A stretch of 46,179 bases of DNA from DASZGI01 sp035938995 (GCF_035938995.1 NZ_DASZGI010000041.1:1-46179); one strand, 5' to 3'. Shown: positions 1 to 9,001, counted from the first letter of the stretch. Notes: generated by a model from the letters alone, not told the origin. Translations and numbers: made by a program.

Positions 1-327
1 GAACAGGCCGGTCGGAGCGAGCGGGCCGGGCAGCTGCGGGAGGAGATCAGGGTCCTTTCTCGACACGTGGATTCCGATGCCGCATAGTAGGTCCTCCACG
101 TGTGGAGACCGAGTGCGGGCGGCGCGGGGTGGCCCTGATTCAGTCCCGGCGGTGTCAAGGAAGGGACCGATAAGACACCTGTTGAGTTTCTTTCTGCAGG
201 ACGCGCTGGTCGCGACGCCGATGCCAGGATGTTCCCGAATTTTCATGAGTCTGCGTTCACGTTTCGCGCCGCGCTCCATAGAATGCACGCGATCCACAAC
301 GGCGCTCGACGAACGACAGGGCGGCGC
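1..327. other. Non-coding or unresolved leader region
   Basis: No gene is recognised here. The open frames crossing this stretch have no family-like content, and the kinase frame that enters at 229 reads without domain similarity until the ATG at 328. It probably holds the kinase promoter and possibly the end of an upstream transcript, but I see no clear promoter elements or hairpin. Confidence 0.5.
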
Positions 328-2160
328 ATGGCACATCCGGAGTGGCGATTCAGCGATCGCTACGAAGTTCTCGAAGGCATCGGGTCGGGTGCCTCGGGCG
401 CGGTATGGCGCGCCCGTGACCTGAGGACCGGAGCCGACTGCGCGGTCAAGGCGCTGCGCCCAGAGCTGGTGATGGACGCCGTCGCGGTCAGCCGCTTCTA
501 CACGGTGCTCGCGGCCATCAGCACGCTCCACCACCCGAACATCCTCGCCGCCGACGAGGTGGTGGCGCGCGAAGGCCAGCTCGCCCTCGTCTCACGCCTG
601 GTGCGCGGCGAGAGCCTGATGACGCTGCTCTACCGCAACGGCCCGATGCCGCCCGCGATCGCCGCTCAGATCATGGCGCAGCTTTGCGACGCGCTGGCCG
701 CCGCCCACGCTGTCGGCATCGCGCACGGGAACCTCAAGCCAGCCAACGTGATCGTCGAATCGGTCGCGGACGGCTTCCCCACCGTGTACGTGTCGGACTT
801 CGGCATCGCGCACCTGGTGCGGGACATGGCCATGCCGCCCGCCGAGTATCGGGCCCCCGAACTGCCGCCGGGCGCACCGGCGACCTTGGCGTCCGACATC
901 TACGCGGTCGGCATCATCCTGTACGAGGTGCTTTCCGGCCGTCCGCCGTTCGTCGGGCTCGACCCGGCCGTCATCGCCGAGCTGCACCAGGTCGCTCAGC
1001 CGCCGTCGATTCCGGGCCTGCCCAATCCGCTCTGGCTTCCCATCGCGGCCTGCCTCGACAAGAACCCGCAACACCGGCCGAGCGCGTCCGAGCTCGCCGC
1101 GCTTCTGCGTGACGTCGGCCCGCTCAGCGACCCGGTGCCGCTGCCGCGGCGGGAGACCGGCGACGAGCCGACCCGGGCGTTCGGTGTTCCAGGGCCCGTT
1201 CCCGATCTCCCGACCGCGGTATTCCACATGCCACAGGCGGGCATCGACGCTCCCACGACGGTGCTCAACGTCGCCGCCCTGGATCCCTCAGCGCTGGACG
1301 TCTCGGCGCCGGGCATGTTGCCGCTCAACTTCCCGACGGCCGGCCTCGACGGCCCGGTGTCGGCAGCCGAGATGCCGGCCGCGGGTTCGGGGGCCCCCAC
1401 GGCGATACTCGACAGCGCGCTCATCGACCGGGCCCTGGCCAGCGCCACCATGGCACTGACCAGCGGCGCGATGATGGAATCCGCGGGGCTCGGCGCGCGC
1501 CGGACGGCCGAACCGGTGGCGAGCGTCAGCGGCGGGCGAAGACGCCGCTCACGCCGGGCCGAGTTCGGGATCGGGGCGCTCATCGTCGTGGTCGGCATCG
1601 TGGCCGCGGCGCTGGTCGAGAACTCCGGCCGCGGAGTGGCTCCGGGCGGCCCTGCCAAGATCGTGGCCGCACCCGCTCCGACCGGCACGATAACCGCCGG
1701 GCTCGGGCTCATACCGGGGGTCAACGCCTCGGCGAGCCCGACCAGTTCGCCAAGCCCGTCGGTGACCGCCGACAACGCCCCACCCGTCGCCCCGTCGCCC
1801 ACGTCCGTCGCGACCAGCCCTCAGGGGCAGATCACCATCACCTGGCACTGCCAGTCGAGCTCCAACAACATCGGCATCCGCAAGACCTCCTGCATCGGCC
1901 TGGGCACCGACCACATGCTCTACGGGCGCGGCGACTTCGATTCGACGCGAGGCGTCCAGATGCAGACCATCTCGGTGAGCCTGATCGACGCGAACACCGG
2001 CAACATCGTCGACAACACCGTGACGAACTGCAACGGATCTCCGTGCACTCTGGTCACCGGCCCGTTCGGTCCGCCGTCCAGCACCTACTTCGTGACAGCC
2101 GGCGTCAATGCCGACAACAACACGCACAACCAGGACAGCCCGAGCATCAGCTACCCCTGA
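328..2160 (+). CDS. Membrane Ser/Thr protein kinase-like protein, probable pseudokinase
   Basis: A 610-aa Hanks-type kinase-fold protein. The ATG at 328 is chosen because the kinase fold starts right after it (RYEVLEGIGSGASG, glycine loop); the frame is open upstream to 229. The ATP-binding lysine (CAVK, K41) and the DFG motif (D157) are present. The catalytic loop, however, reads HGNLKPAN, so the catalytic Asp is Asn at residue 135 (codon AAC at 730-732). After the kinase domain (about residues 10-265) comes a linker with recurring P-T-x-hydrophobic motifs (PTRAF, PTAVF, PTTVL, PTAIL). These resemble threonine acceptor sites for FHA domains. A transmembrane helix near residue 410-430 and a Ser/Thr/Pro-rich stalk follow. 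The extracellular domain of about 110 residues has four cysteines, likely two disulfides. Kinase fold and topology are secure. Loss of catalysis is inferred from the Asn. Confidence 0.85.
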   Translation: MAHPEWRFSDRYEVLEGIGSGASGAVWRARDLRTGADCAVKALRPELVMDAVAVSRFYTVLAAISTLHHPNILAADEVVAREGQLALVSRLVRGESLMTLLYRNGPMPPAIAAQIMAQLCDALAAAHAVGIAHGNLKPANVIVESVADGFPTVYVSDFGIAHLVRDMAMPPAEYRAPELPPGAPATLASDIYAVGIILYEVLSGRPPFVGLDPAVIAELHQVAQPPSIPGLPNPLWLPIAACLDKNPQHRPSASELAALLRDVGPLSDPVPLPRRETGDEPTRAFGVPGPVPDLPTAVFHMPQAGIDAPTTVLNVAALDPSALDVSAPGMLPLNFPTAGLDGPVSAAEMPAAGSGAPTAILDSALIDRALASATMALTSGAMMESAGLGARRTAEPVASVSGGRRRRSRRAEFGIGALIVVVGIVAAALVENSGRGVAPGGPAKIVAAPAPTGTITAGLGLIPGVNASASPTSSPSPSVTADNAPPVAPSPTSVATSPQGQITITWHCQSSSNNIGIRKTSCIGLGTDHMLYGRGDFDSTRGVQMQTISVSLIDANTGNIVDNTVTNCNGSPCTLVTGPFGPPSSTYFVTAGVNADNNTHNQDSPSISYP

Positions 2161-2261
2161 TCTCGCCGAGCCGGTCCGCGCGGCGTACTTGCGATCCACT
2201 GCCGACCGGAAAATAGGTTGGCCACGCCCGGCGCAGCCGCCTATCCTCACGTCAAAGCGCT

Positions 2262-2510
2262 GACGGAGACGAGTAACCGACGGATCAGGCAGGCAGAGAG
2301 AGCCGCCCGCAGCTGGAAAAGCGGCCCTGCCCCGGCGGCGAAGACCCTCCCGAGCGCGGGGAGGAACGACGCCCGCCGCGACGGTCCGGCGTCCAATGCC
2401 CCGCCGGCCTGCCCCCGTCACCGGGCTCCTCGAGGCCGCCGCTCACCGGCGGCGGCGAAAGTGCGGTGGCACCGCGAGTCCCCTTCTCGCCCGCGCTTCC
2501 AAGGGATCAC
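2262..2510 (+). promoter_or_regulatory. T-box riboswitch leader, aspartate specifier
   Basis: The region ahead of the aspartyl-tRNA synthetase carries T-box landmarks in order. There is a GACGAGTA Stem I 5' element (AGTA at 2272-2275), a distal Stem I with AGAGAG (from 2295) and GCTGGAAA (2312-2319), and GCGAA followed by GAC at 2343-2345. GAC is the position and codon expected for an aspartate specifier. The antiterminator/antisequestrator core GGTGGCACCGCG lies at 2465-2476. Its bulge TGGC (2467-2470) complements GCCA, the 3' end of a tRNA with discriminator G73, as in tRNA-Asp. There is no obvious U-tailed terminator, so translational control, as in other actinobacterial T-boxes, is inferred. 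Confidence 0.75.
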
Positions 2511-2533
2511 CACTCACTCACCAGAGGCTTGTG

Positions 2534-3883
2534 ATGATCTCCACCGAACCAGCCGCCCGCGCGCTGGCGGCCGAACTCCCCCGCCGCGTCGGCCACCCGG
2601 TCACCCTCGAAGGCTGGCTGCACCGTCGACGCGTCTTGAAGGCGGTGACCTTCCTCATCCTGCGCGACCGCTCCCGGCTGGCCCAGGCGGTGTTCACCGG
2701 TCCGCACGGGACGGCTGCTTTTGAGACGGCTTCTTTTGAGACGACTGCGCTCGAGGAGATCCCCGAAGAGACCGTCGTGCGCATCACCGGAACCGCGACC
2801 GCCAACGCGCAGGCACCCGGCGGTGTCGAGGTGACCGAACCCACCGTGACGGTCCTGTCCGGGCCGGCGGCCGCTCCGCCATTCGACCTTTATCGGCCGA
2901 CGGTGGCCGCGACCCTGCCGACGATCCTCGACCACGCCCCCGTCGCGCTGCGTCACCCGCTGCTGCGCGCCCCCCACATCATCTCGGCCGCGTCCGTGGC
3001 GGGATTCCGGACAGCGCTCGACACTCTCGGCTTCACCGAGATCCACACCCCGAAGGTCGTGGCCTCGGCAACCGAGTCCGGCGCCAACGTCTTCGGGCTC
3101 GACTGGTTCGGCACCCGCGCGTACCTGGCTCAGTCCCCGCAGTTCTTCAAGCAGGCGATGGTCGGCGTGTTCGAGCGGGTCTACGAGACCGGCCCGGTCT
3201 TCCGGGCCGAGCCGCACGACACCGCGCGGCATCTGGCGCAGTACACCTCCCTGGACGCCGAGCTGGGCTTCATCACCGGCCACCGCGACGTGATGGCCGT
3301 CCTGCGCGAAGCGCTCGTGGGCATGGTGGAAGAGATCACGCGGCGGGCCGGTGCGGAGTGCGCGCTGCTGGACGTTCAGCTGCCCGAGGTGCCACAGCGG
3401 ATCCCGGAGATCCACTTCGTCGAGGCACAGGAACTGCTCGCCGAGCACGTTGAACAAGACCCGCGCGGCGAACCGGACCTCGCCCCGGCGCACGAGCGCT
3501 GGCTCTCGGCATGGGCGCAGCGTGAGTACGGCAGCGAGTTTCTCTTCGTGACCGGCTACCCGATGGCCAAGCGGCCGTTCTACACCTACCCCGAGCCCGG
3601 CTGGCCGGAGTACTCGAACAGCTTCGACCTGCTCTTCCGTGGCTTGGAGCTGGTCACCGGGGGCCAGCGGCTGCACCGTTACGACGACTACCTCGCGGCG
3701 CTGGCGGCGCGCGGCGAGTCGCCCGAGCCGTACGCCGGCTACCTCGACGCGTTCCGGCACGGCATGCCCCCGCACGGCGGCTTCGCCCTCGGTCTGGAGC
3801 GGTGGACCGCCCGGCTGGTCGGCGCGGACAACGTCCGGCGGGTCACGCTCTTCCCGCGCGACCTGAACCGGCTGAGCCCGTGA
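2534..3883 (+). CDS. aspS: Aspartyl-tRNA synthetase, archaeal/eukaryotic-type (possibly non-discriminating)
   Basis: A 449-aa class IIb synthetase that charges tRNA-Asp (or also tRNA-Asn) with aspartate. The OB-fold anticodon-binding domain is at the N terminus (VTLEGWLHRRR, FLILRD). The catalytic core has AQSPQFFKQ, class II motif 2 (FRAEPHDTARH), FVTGYP, SFDLLFRGLELVTGGQR and motif 3 (GGFALGLERW). The lack of the large bacterial GAD insertion and the short length mark the archaeal-type AspRS rather than the usual ~590-aa bacterial form. It therefore may be a second AspRS in this genome. AGAGG at 2523-2527 supports the ATG at 2534; GTG 2531 is an alternative. The upstream T-box with an Asp codon agrees with the assignment. 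AsnRS is less likely because AspRS-type motifs are conserved around the amino acid pocket. Confidence 0.88.
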   Translation: MISTEPAARALAAELPRRVGHPVTLEGWLHRRRVLKAVTFLILRDRSRLAQAVFTGPHGTAAFETASFETTALEEIPEETVVRITGTATANAQAPGGVEVTEPTVTVLSGPAAAPPFDLYRPTVAATLPTILDHAPVALRHPLLRAPHIISAASVAGFRTALDTLGFTEIHTPKVVASATESGANVFGLDWFGTRAYLAQSPQFFKQAMVGVFERVYETGPVFRAEPHDTARHLAQYTSLDAELGFITGHRDVMAVLREALVGMVEEITRRAGAECALLDVQLPEVPQRIPEIHFVEAQELLAEHVEQDPRGEPDLAPAHERWLSAWAQREYGSEFLFVTGYPMAKRPFYTYPEPGWPEYSNSFDLLFRGLELVTGGQRLHRYDDYLAALAARGESPEPYAGYLDAFRHGMPPHGGFALGLERWTARLVGADNVRRVTLFPRDLNRLSP

Positions 3884-4132
3884 CGCGAAAGGTGGCCCGA
3901 ACGGTGACGCGAAAAGCCGCCGGCCTCCGCACGGGCCGACGGCATCGCGTCCAAGCGCTCCCAGGCCGGCTAAGGCCGAACGCGCATCAGGCTTCTTCCC
4001 CCCAGCAATTCCGGGAGTGCCGCCAGGCAGGCGCCTACACTGAAGCTGCTACGCGACCGGCGGTAGGCGCCCGCCTGACCTAAATGCCGCCCCACGCGGC
4101 ATCCCCCCTGGCGCGCCCAGCCTCCGCGTCCC

Positions 4133-4154
4133 GACCAAAGATCGACCAAAGATC
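4133..4154 (+). promoter_or_regulatory. Tandem 11-bp direct repeat, possible SARP operator
   Basis: GACCAAAGATC occurs twice head to tail at 4133-4143 and 4144-4154, ending 21 bases before the GTG of the SARP-type regulator. SARP-family activators characteristically bind direct repeats with an 11-bp period, so autoregulation is plausible. The proximity to the start codon would favour repression or a leader-located site. The regulator's own specificity is not known. Confidence 0.5.
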
Positions 4155-4175
4155 TCGGCTCAGGGAGGGCCTTGG

Positions 4176-7010
4176 GTGGAATTCCGTGTGCTGGGGCCGC
4201 TGGAAGTCCTGGTCGACGGGGTACCAGCGCGCCTGGGTGGACCGCGACCTCGCGCCGTGCTGGGCACGCTGCTGACCCATGCGGGCCGGGCTGTCTCCGT
4301 GCAGCGGTTGATCGACCAGGTGTGGGACGAGGACCCACCGCCGACCGCGGTCGCCGCGCTGCAGATGCACATCTCGGCGCTGCGCAGAGTGCTGCGCGAC
4401 CGGCTGGTCACCACGACTTCGGGCTACCGCGTCGACGTCGCCGAGGAGGAGATCGACGCGCACCGGTTCGAGTCCGCTCTGCGAGACGTCGGCCCGCTCC
4501 TCACGCAGCGTCCGGCACAGGCCGCCGCTGACCTGTCTTCCGCGCTCGCTCTCTGGCACGGCGAGCCCTACGGAGGTGTGGCAGCCGGGTCGGACGTGGC
4601 CGCGGCCCGGGTAACGCTCTCCGAGCTGCGCCTCTCTGCACTCGAGGACAAGCTTGAGGTGGAACTCGGACTCGGGAGGCACGCGCAGGCCGCACCCGAG
4701 CTGTCCGGGCTGGTCGCGGAGTATCCAGGGCGGCCACGGCTGGCCGGGCTGTATCTGCTCGCGCTCTATCGCTGCGGACGGATCAACGACGCACAGGCCG
4801 CGTACGACATGCTGCTGCAGCGCCTCGCGGACGAGTTCGGTACCGAGCCGGCCGCAGCCGTCACGGCGCTGGCCCGGGCGATCTCCCGGCGCGACCCGAC
4901 GCTCGATCCGCCGACCGCGATCCCCACCCCGCCGAGCCGGTTCATCGGCCGCCGCGGGGAGCTGGAGCGCCTTGCCGACCGGCTCGGCCGGTCCCGGCTG
5001 CTCACCCTCACCGGGCCCGGTGGGTGCGGCAAGACCCGGCTGGCGCTGGAGCTGGCCAGGGACACCGTGATCGACCATCCGGACGGCGTGTTCGTGATAG
5101 AACTCGCGCCGCTGCCGCCGGGCGGCGCGGTGGCCGAACGGCTCGCCGCGGAGCTCTCCGTGCGCCCTCGCCCCGGACTGTCCCCGGCGCAGGCGGTCGC
5201 GGACCAGCTGCGCGGAATGCGGGCACTGATCGTGCTGGACAACTGCGAGCACGTGATCGACGGCAGCGCGGCGCTGGCGGCGCGGCTCCTAGGCCGGTGC
5301 GCCGGGCTGCGGATCCTGGCCACCAGCCGCGAGCCGCTCGGCATCGACGGCGAACAGGTCTGGCCGCTGACCGGTTTGCGCGTCCCGGCCGAGGAGGACG
5401 AGGCGGCGGTTGCCGTGCACAGCGAGGCGATCCGGCTTCTCTCGGACCGCGGCGCCGCCGCTCTGGGAGGGTTCGCCGTCACCGCGCGGAACGCCGCCGC
5501 GGCCGGACGGCTGTGCCGACTCCTGGACGGCCTGCCACTCGCCATCGAACTGGCGGCGGCCCAGCTGCGCACGATGTCGCTGCCCGAGCTGGCCACCCAC
5601 ATCGGTCAGCGGCTGGAGCACAGGCTCACATTGGCTGATCGCCGCTCGCGCACGGCACCGGACCGACATCACACCATGCACGCGGCGATCGACTGGAGCT
5701 ACCAGTTGCTCGCCCCGGAGGAGCAGGCGCTCTTCCGGCGGCTGTCGGTCTTCGCGGGCGGCTTTCGCCAGGAGGCCGCCGAAACCGTCGCCGGCGAGAC
5801 GACGTCAGACATGCACGCGACACTGGACGTCCTCGCCCGCTTGGTCGACCAGTCCGTTCTCACCGCGGACCGGGGCCGGGACGGCGTGCGCTTCGTGATG
5901 CTGGAGCTCGTGCGCCAGTACGCCGCCGAACGCCTCGCCGAGGCCGGGGAGACGGAGGACATCCGGGACCGGCACGCCGCCTGGTGCGTCACGCTGGCGG
6001 AGGGCGCTGCGCAGTTCGGCGGCGACGACCATGCGGAGCTCGTGCGGCGCCTCGACCTCGAAGAGGGCAATCTGCGCGCCGCGCTGGAGTGGTGCCTGGG
6101 CGAGGGCGCCGACCCGATGCGCGCGCTGGAGATCTCCAGTCCACTGTGGTGGTACTGGTGGACGCGCGGGCTGATGAGCGAAGGGCGCGGCTGGCTCCGC
6201 CGAGCCCTCGCCGCGACCGACCCGACGCCCACCAGGCTGCGCGGCTCCGCTCTGCGCGCCGCCGCCGCGCTGACCCGCAACAGCGGCGACTACGCCGAAG
6301 CCCGCGACCTCGGCGAGCAGTGCCTGGCGGTCTACCAGGCGCTGTCCGAGCGGACCGGCCTCATCTCGGCGCTCGGCGGACTGTGCGTGACCGCGATCGC
6401 GCTCCAGGACTTCGACGCGGCGCTGCGCTACGGCAGAGAGAGCTGCCGCCTGGCCGAGGAGGCCGGAGACCGGCTGCGCTACGGGTCAGCCCTCAACAAC
6501 ATCGGTCTGGCGCTGCGCTGCCTCGGCAGGATCGAGGAGGCAGGCGAGACCTTCGGCGCCGCGATGGAGAACTGCCAAGCCATCGGCGACCGCCGCGGCG
6601 AGGCGGCGACGCTGAGCAACCTCGGCCGCATCGCCCGCCTCTCCGGGAACCAAAAACAGGCACGATGCCAATACACGCAGAGCCTCGCCCTCTACCGCGA
6701 CCTCGATCTGGCCGAGGGAATGCTCGACATGCTCGAGGCTCTAGCCAGTCTGGAAGCGGAGCAAGGCCACGCAACCGAAGCCCTGCGCCTCCTGACCGTC
6801 TGCGAACGTGAACGCGTCCGCCTCGGCGCCCCCCTCTTCGTGCAGGACGAGATCGCCGACCGCGACCAGACCCTCGCGAAAGCCCACGCAGCACTCGGTC
6901 AACGCGCCACCGCAGTCACAGCGGAAGCGCGCGACGTCCCCCTCGAGACCGTCGTGGACGAGACCCTGGCGGCCGACCGATCCCGATCCGAAAACCGCTC
7001 CGAGGGATGA
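4176..7010 (+). CDS. SARP/AfsR-type transcriptional regulator with BTAD, NB-ARC and TPR domains
   Basis: A 944-aa regulator. The N-terminal OmpR-like winged helix (about residues 1-93, starting MEFRVLGPLEV) is followed by the bacterial transcriptional activator domain (about 100-245). An AAA/NB-ARC ATPase comes next, with Walker A GPGGCGKTRLALE and Walker B LIVLDNCEH. The C-terminal half is helical repeats of TPR type (ALNNIGLALRCLG, ATLSNLGRIARLSG). Start is GTG 4176 with AGGGAGGG at 4162-4169, 6 bases away. Family members bind direct repeats upstream of target promoters, often secondary-metabolite genes, and ATP hydrolysis modulates activation. No biosynthetic cluster is visible next to it, so the target cannot be named. 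An 11-bp tandem repeat just upstream may be its own operator. Confidence 0.9.
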   Translation: MEFRVLGPLEVLVDGVPARLGGPRPRAVLGTLLTHAGRAVSVQRLIDQVWDEDPPPTAVAALQMHISALRRVLRDRLVTTTSGYRVDVAEEEIDAHRFESALRDVGPLLTQRPAQAAADLSSALALWHGEPYGGVAAGSDVAAARVTLSELRLSALEDKLEVELGLGRHAQAAPELSGLVAEYPGRPRLAGLYLLALYRCGRINDAQAAYDMLLQRLADEFGTEPAAAVTALARAISRRDPTLDPPTAIPTPPSRFIGRRGELERLADRLGRSRLLTLTGPGGCGKTRLALELARDTVIDHPDGVFVIELAPLPPGGAVAERLAAELSVRPRPGLSPAQAVADQLRGMRALIVLDNCEHVIDGSAALAARLLGRCAGLRILATSREPLGIDGEQVWPLTGLRVPAEEDEAAVAVHSEAIRLLSDRGAAALGGFAVTARNAAAAGRLCRLLDGLPLAIELAAAQLRTMSLPELATHIGQRLEHRLTLADRRSRTAPDRHHTMHAAIDWSYQLLAPEEQALFRRLSVFAGGFRQEAAETVAGETTSDMHATLDVLARLVDQSVLTADRGRDGVRFVMLELVRQYAAERLAEAGETEDIRDRHAAWCVTLAEGAAQFGGDDHAELVRRLDLEEGNLRAALEWCLGEGADPMRALEISSPLWWYWWTRGLMSEGRGWLRRALAATDPTPTRLRGSALRAAAALTRNSGDYAEARDLGEQCLAVYQALSERTGLISALGGLCVTAIALQDFDAALRYGRESCRLAEEAGDRLRYGSALNNIGLALRCLGRIEEAGETFGAAMENCQAIGDRRGEAATLSNLGRIARLSGNQKQARCQYTQSLALYRDLDLAEGMLDMLEALASLEAEQGHATEALRLLTVCERERVRLGAPLFVQDEIADRDQTLAKAHAALGQRATAVTAEARDVPLETVVDETLAADRSRSENRSEG

Positions 7011-7124
7011 ATCGGGCGGAGACGACAATCAGAACTCTGCCGCCGAAGACCGGTGGCCGGGAAAGGCCAAAATTCAAGCGGAGGTGGTCACCGCCGCCTC
7101 CGCTGAGAGATTCGAATCTGCTGG

Positions 7125-7207
7125 TGCGCGAGGGGGGAGTTGAACCCCCACGCCCTTGCGGGCACTGGAACCTGAATCCAGCGCGTCTGCCATTCCGCCA
7201 CTCGCGC
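7125..7207 (-). tRNA. tRNA-Leu(CAG)
   Basis: On the minus strand the 7-bp acceptor stem GCGCGAG/CTCGCGC closes an 83-base class II tRNA with a long variable arm. The anticodon arm CTGGA-TTCAGGT-TCCAG gives anticodon CAG, reading CUG. The T arm GGGGG-TTCAACT-CCCCC is intact. CCA is not encoded. It is transcribed opposite to the flanking protein genes. Confidence 0.96.
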
Positions 7208-7586
7208 GCAACGGGAATGACCATAGCATGTCGACCGGCCGTGGCCCCAATCCGTTTGCGGGGGTCGGGGGAGGGTTGGAACCTGGGCGCGGAGCTGGGC
7301 GTTTCTCCGGGTGAGAGCGCGTTGACGGAGCCGGGAAGGGGCAGGAGGAGGACAGTCTGATGGGCCCCGGCGCCGCGCCGCCGATACGATCAGTGGCGGG
7401 TCGTCAGCTCGTCATGCCCTTTTTGACACGGTGAGCTCACCCGATCGGGCGCGACGGTGCCGCGGACGCTCCCAGAATGAGAGAGTACGAGTTGCAAAAC
7501 GCAGCAGCCGCCCGGTCGTCCCCGCGGCCGCGACATCCGTCGCGACGCCGGAGCGCCGACCGCCTATACGCCTGAAGGGGGTGTCC
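7208..7586. other. Promoter region between tRNA-Leu and the fhaA operon
   Basis: About 380 bases without a recognisable gene. The region separates tRNA-Leu (minus strand) from fhaA (plus strand) and must contain both promoters. I see no convincing operator, and the frame open from 7431 to fhaA has no conserved content before residue 53. Confidence 0.5.
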
Positions 7587-8429
7587 GTGGGAGTTCTACA
7601 GCGCTTCGAGCGTCGCCTTGAGGGGTTGGTCAACGGCGCCTTCGCGAAAGCCTTCAAGTCAGAGGTCCAGCCCGTCGAGATCGCCAGCGCCCTGCAACGC
7701 GAGTGCGACGACCGCGCGGCGGTGGTCAGCCGCGGCCGCACCATGGTCCCGAACGACTTCACCGTCGAGCTGGGCGACCACGACTACGACCGGCTCACGA
7801 CGTACGCGGCGGCGCTGTCGGCGGAACTCGCCGACCTGGTCCAGGAGCACGGACGCGACCAGCGCTACATGTTCGTCGGGCCGGTCGAGGTGAAGTTCGA
7901 GCGCGCCCCCGACCTGGCCACCGGCATGTTCCGGATCCGGTCGCAGGCCCTGGCCGGAGTGGTGCAGATGCCCGGTCCGGGAGGGGGTTATCCGGAGCCT
8001 GCGGGGTATCCGCCGCCCTATGGTGCGCAACCCCCGATGGGCGGGATGGGTGGCTACCCCCCGCCGCCACAGGCCCCGATGCAGATGCCGCCCGCACCTC
8101 AGTACCCTGCTCCCGGCGGATACCCCCCGCCGCCCGCCCCTGTCGCGCCCGCGGCCCCCGCCTTCTGGGTGGAAATCAACGGCGTCCGGCATCCGCTCAC
8201 CCGCCCGGTGACGTCTATGGGCCGAGGAACCGACGTGGACCTGCGTGTGGACGACCCCTCCGTGTCGCGCCGTCACGCCGAGATCCGCACCGGCTCGCCG
8301 TCGGTCATCTCGGATCTGGGCTCGACGAACGGGATCGTGGTGGACGACCAGCACGTGCGCCAGGCTCAGCTGCGGGACGGGTCGGTGATCCATCTCGGCA
8401 ACACGACTATCGTCTTCCGGCAGGCGTAA
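7587..8429 (+). CDS. fhaA: FhaA-like protein (DUF3662 + FHA domain)
   Basis: A 280-aa cytoplasmic adaptor of the PknB/PstP signalling module. The N-terminal DUF3662 domain (about residues 1-120) starts GVLQRFERRLEGLVNG. A Pro/Gly/Tyr-rich linker follows (GYPPPY, GGYPPPPQAP). The C-terminal FHA domain has the phosphothreonine-binding signature GRG, SRRH and STNG. GTG 7587 is chosen because GAAGGGG lies 6 bases upstream and homologues begin at this point; the frame is open upstream to 7431. In mycobacteria FhaA binds phosphorylated MviN and PknB and restrains peptidoglycan synthesis. Here it heads the operon fhaA-fhaB-pstP-rodA-pbpA-pknB. The linker is much shorter than in Mycobacterium, similar to Streptomyces proteins. 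Confidence 0.93.
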   Translation: MGVLQRFERRLEGLVNGAFAKAFKSEVQPVEIASALQRECDDRAAVVSRGRTMVPNDFTVELGDHDYDRLTTYAAALSAELADLVQEHGRDQRYMFVGPVEVKFERAPDLATGMFRIRSQALAGVVQMPGPGGGYPEPAGYPPPYGAQPPMGGMGGYPPPPQAPMQMPPAPQYPAPGGYPPPPAPVAPAAPAFWVEINGVRHPLTRPVTSMGRGTDVDLRVDDPSVSRRHAEIRTGSPSVISDLGSTNGIVVDDQHVRQAQLRDGSVIHLGNTTIVFRQA

Positions 8430-8497
8430 GGCGATAGGGTCGGCGGACCCGGCAGCGGCAGGCAGGGCAGTAACGCGGCACCCGAGGAGTTAGGACG

Positions 8498-9001
8498 ATG
8501 ACCGGTCTCACGCTCACCGTGATGAAGCTGGGGCTGTTGGTGGTGCTCTGGCTCTTCGTCCTGTTCTCGCTCGCGGTGATCCGCACCGACCTGTTCGGCG
8601 CGGCCGGCGCCCGGCTCAACCGGGTCCGCGGCGGCCGCACCGCGCCCCGCCCGCTGCCGCCGTCCGCGCTGGCCGGCCAGCAGACGCCCGGCCGCTCCCG
8701 GCGCGGCGTGCCCACGCAGCTCGCGGTGACCGCCGGCTCCCTGGCGGGCACCAGCGTCCCGCTCGGCGCCCAGCAGATCACCCTGGGCCGCGCCCACGAC
8801 TCCACGATCGTGCTCGACGACGACTTCGCCTCCAGCCGGCACGCCCGGATCTTCCCGGACTCCTCGGGACAGTGGGTGGTCGAAGACCTCGGCTCCACCA
8901 ACGGCACGTACCTGGACCGGACCAAGATCATAGCTCCCACCCCGGTCCCGGTGGGTGTGCCGATCCGTATCGGCAAAACCGTCCTCGAGCTGCGGAAGTA
9001 G
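8498..9001 (+). CDS. fhaB: FhaB/FipA-like FHA-domain membrane protein
   Basis: A 167-aa protein with one N-terminal transmembrane helix (about residues 5-28, LLVVLWLFVLFSLAVIR). A basic Pro-rich linker follows, then a C-terminal FHA domain with GRAHDS, SSRHA and STNGTYLD. It is the phosphothreonine-reading partner of the operon's kinase and links signalling to the division and elongation machinery. ATG 8498 has CGAGGAG upstream. It lies 68 bases after fhaA and 15 bases before pstP, which suggests one transcript. Family assignment is firm; its partner in this organism is inferred from mycobacterial FipA. Confidence 0.92.
   Translation: MTGLTLTVMKLGLLVVLWLFVLFSLAVIRTDLFGAAGARLNRVRGGRTAPRPLPPSALAGQQTPGRSRRGVPTQLAVTAGSLAGTSVPLGAQQITLGRAHDSTIVLDDDFASSRHARIFPDSSGQWVVEDLGSTNGTYLDRTKIIAPTPVPVGVPIRIGKTVLELRK

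Noticed and set aside
77..424. Plus-strand 115-codon frame overlapping the kinase start
   Set aside because: Shifted relative to the kinase frame, with Arg/Ser/Pro-rich content typical of an alternate reading of high-GC DNA.
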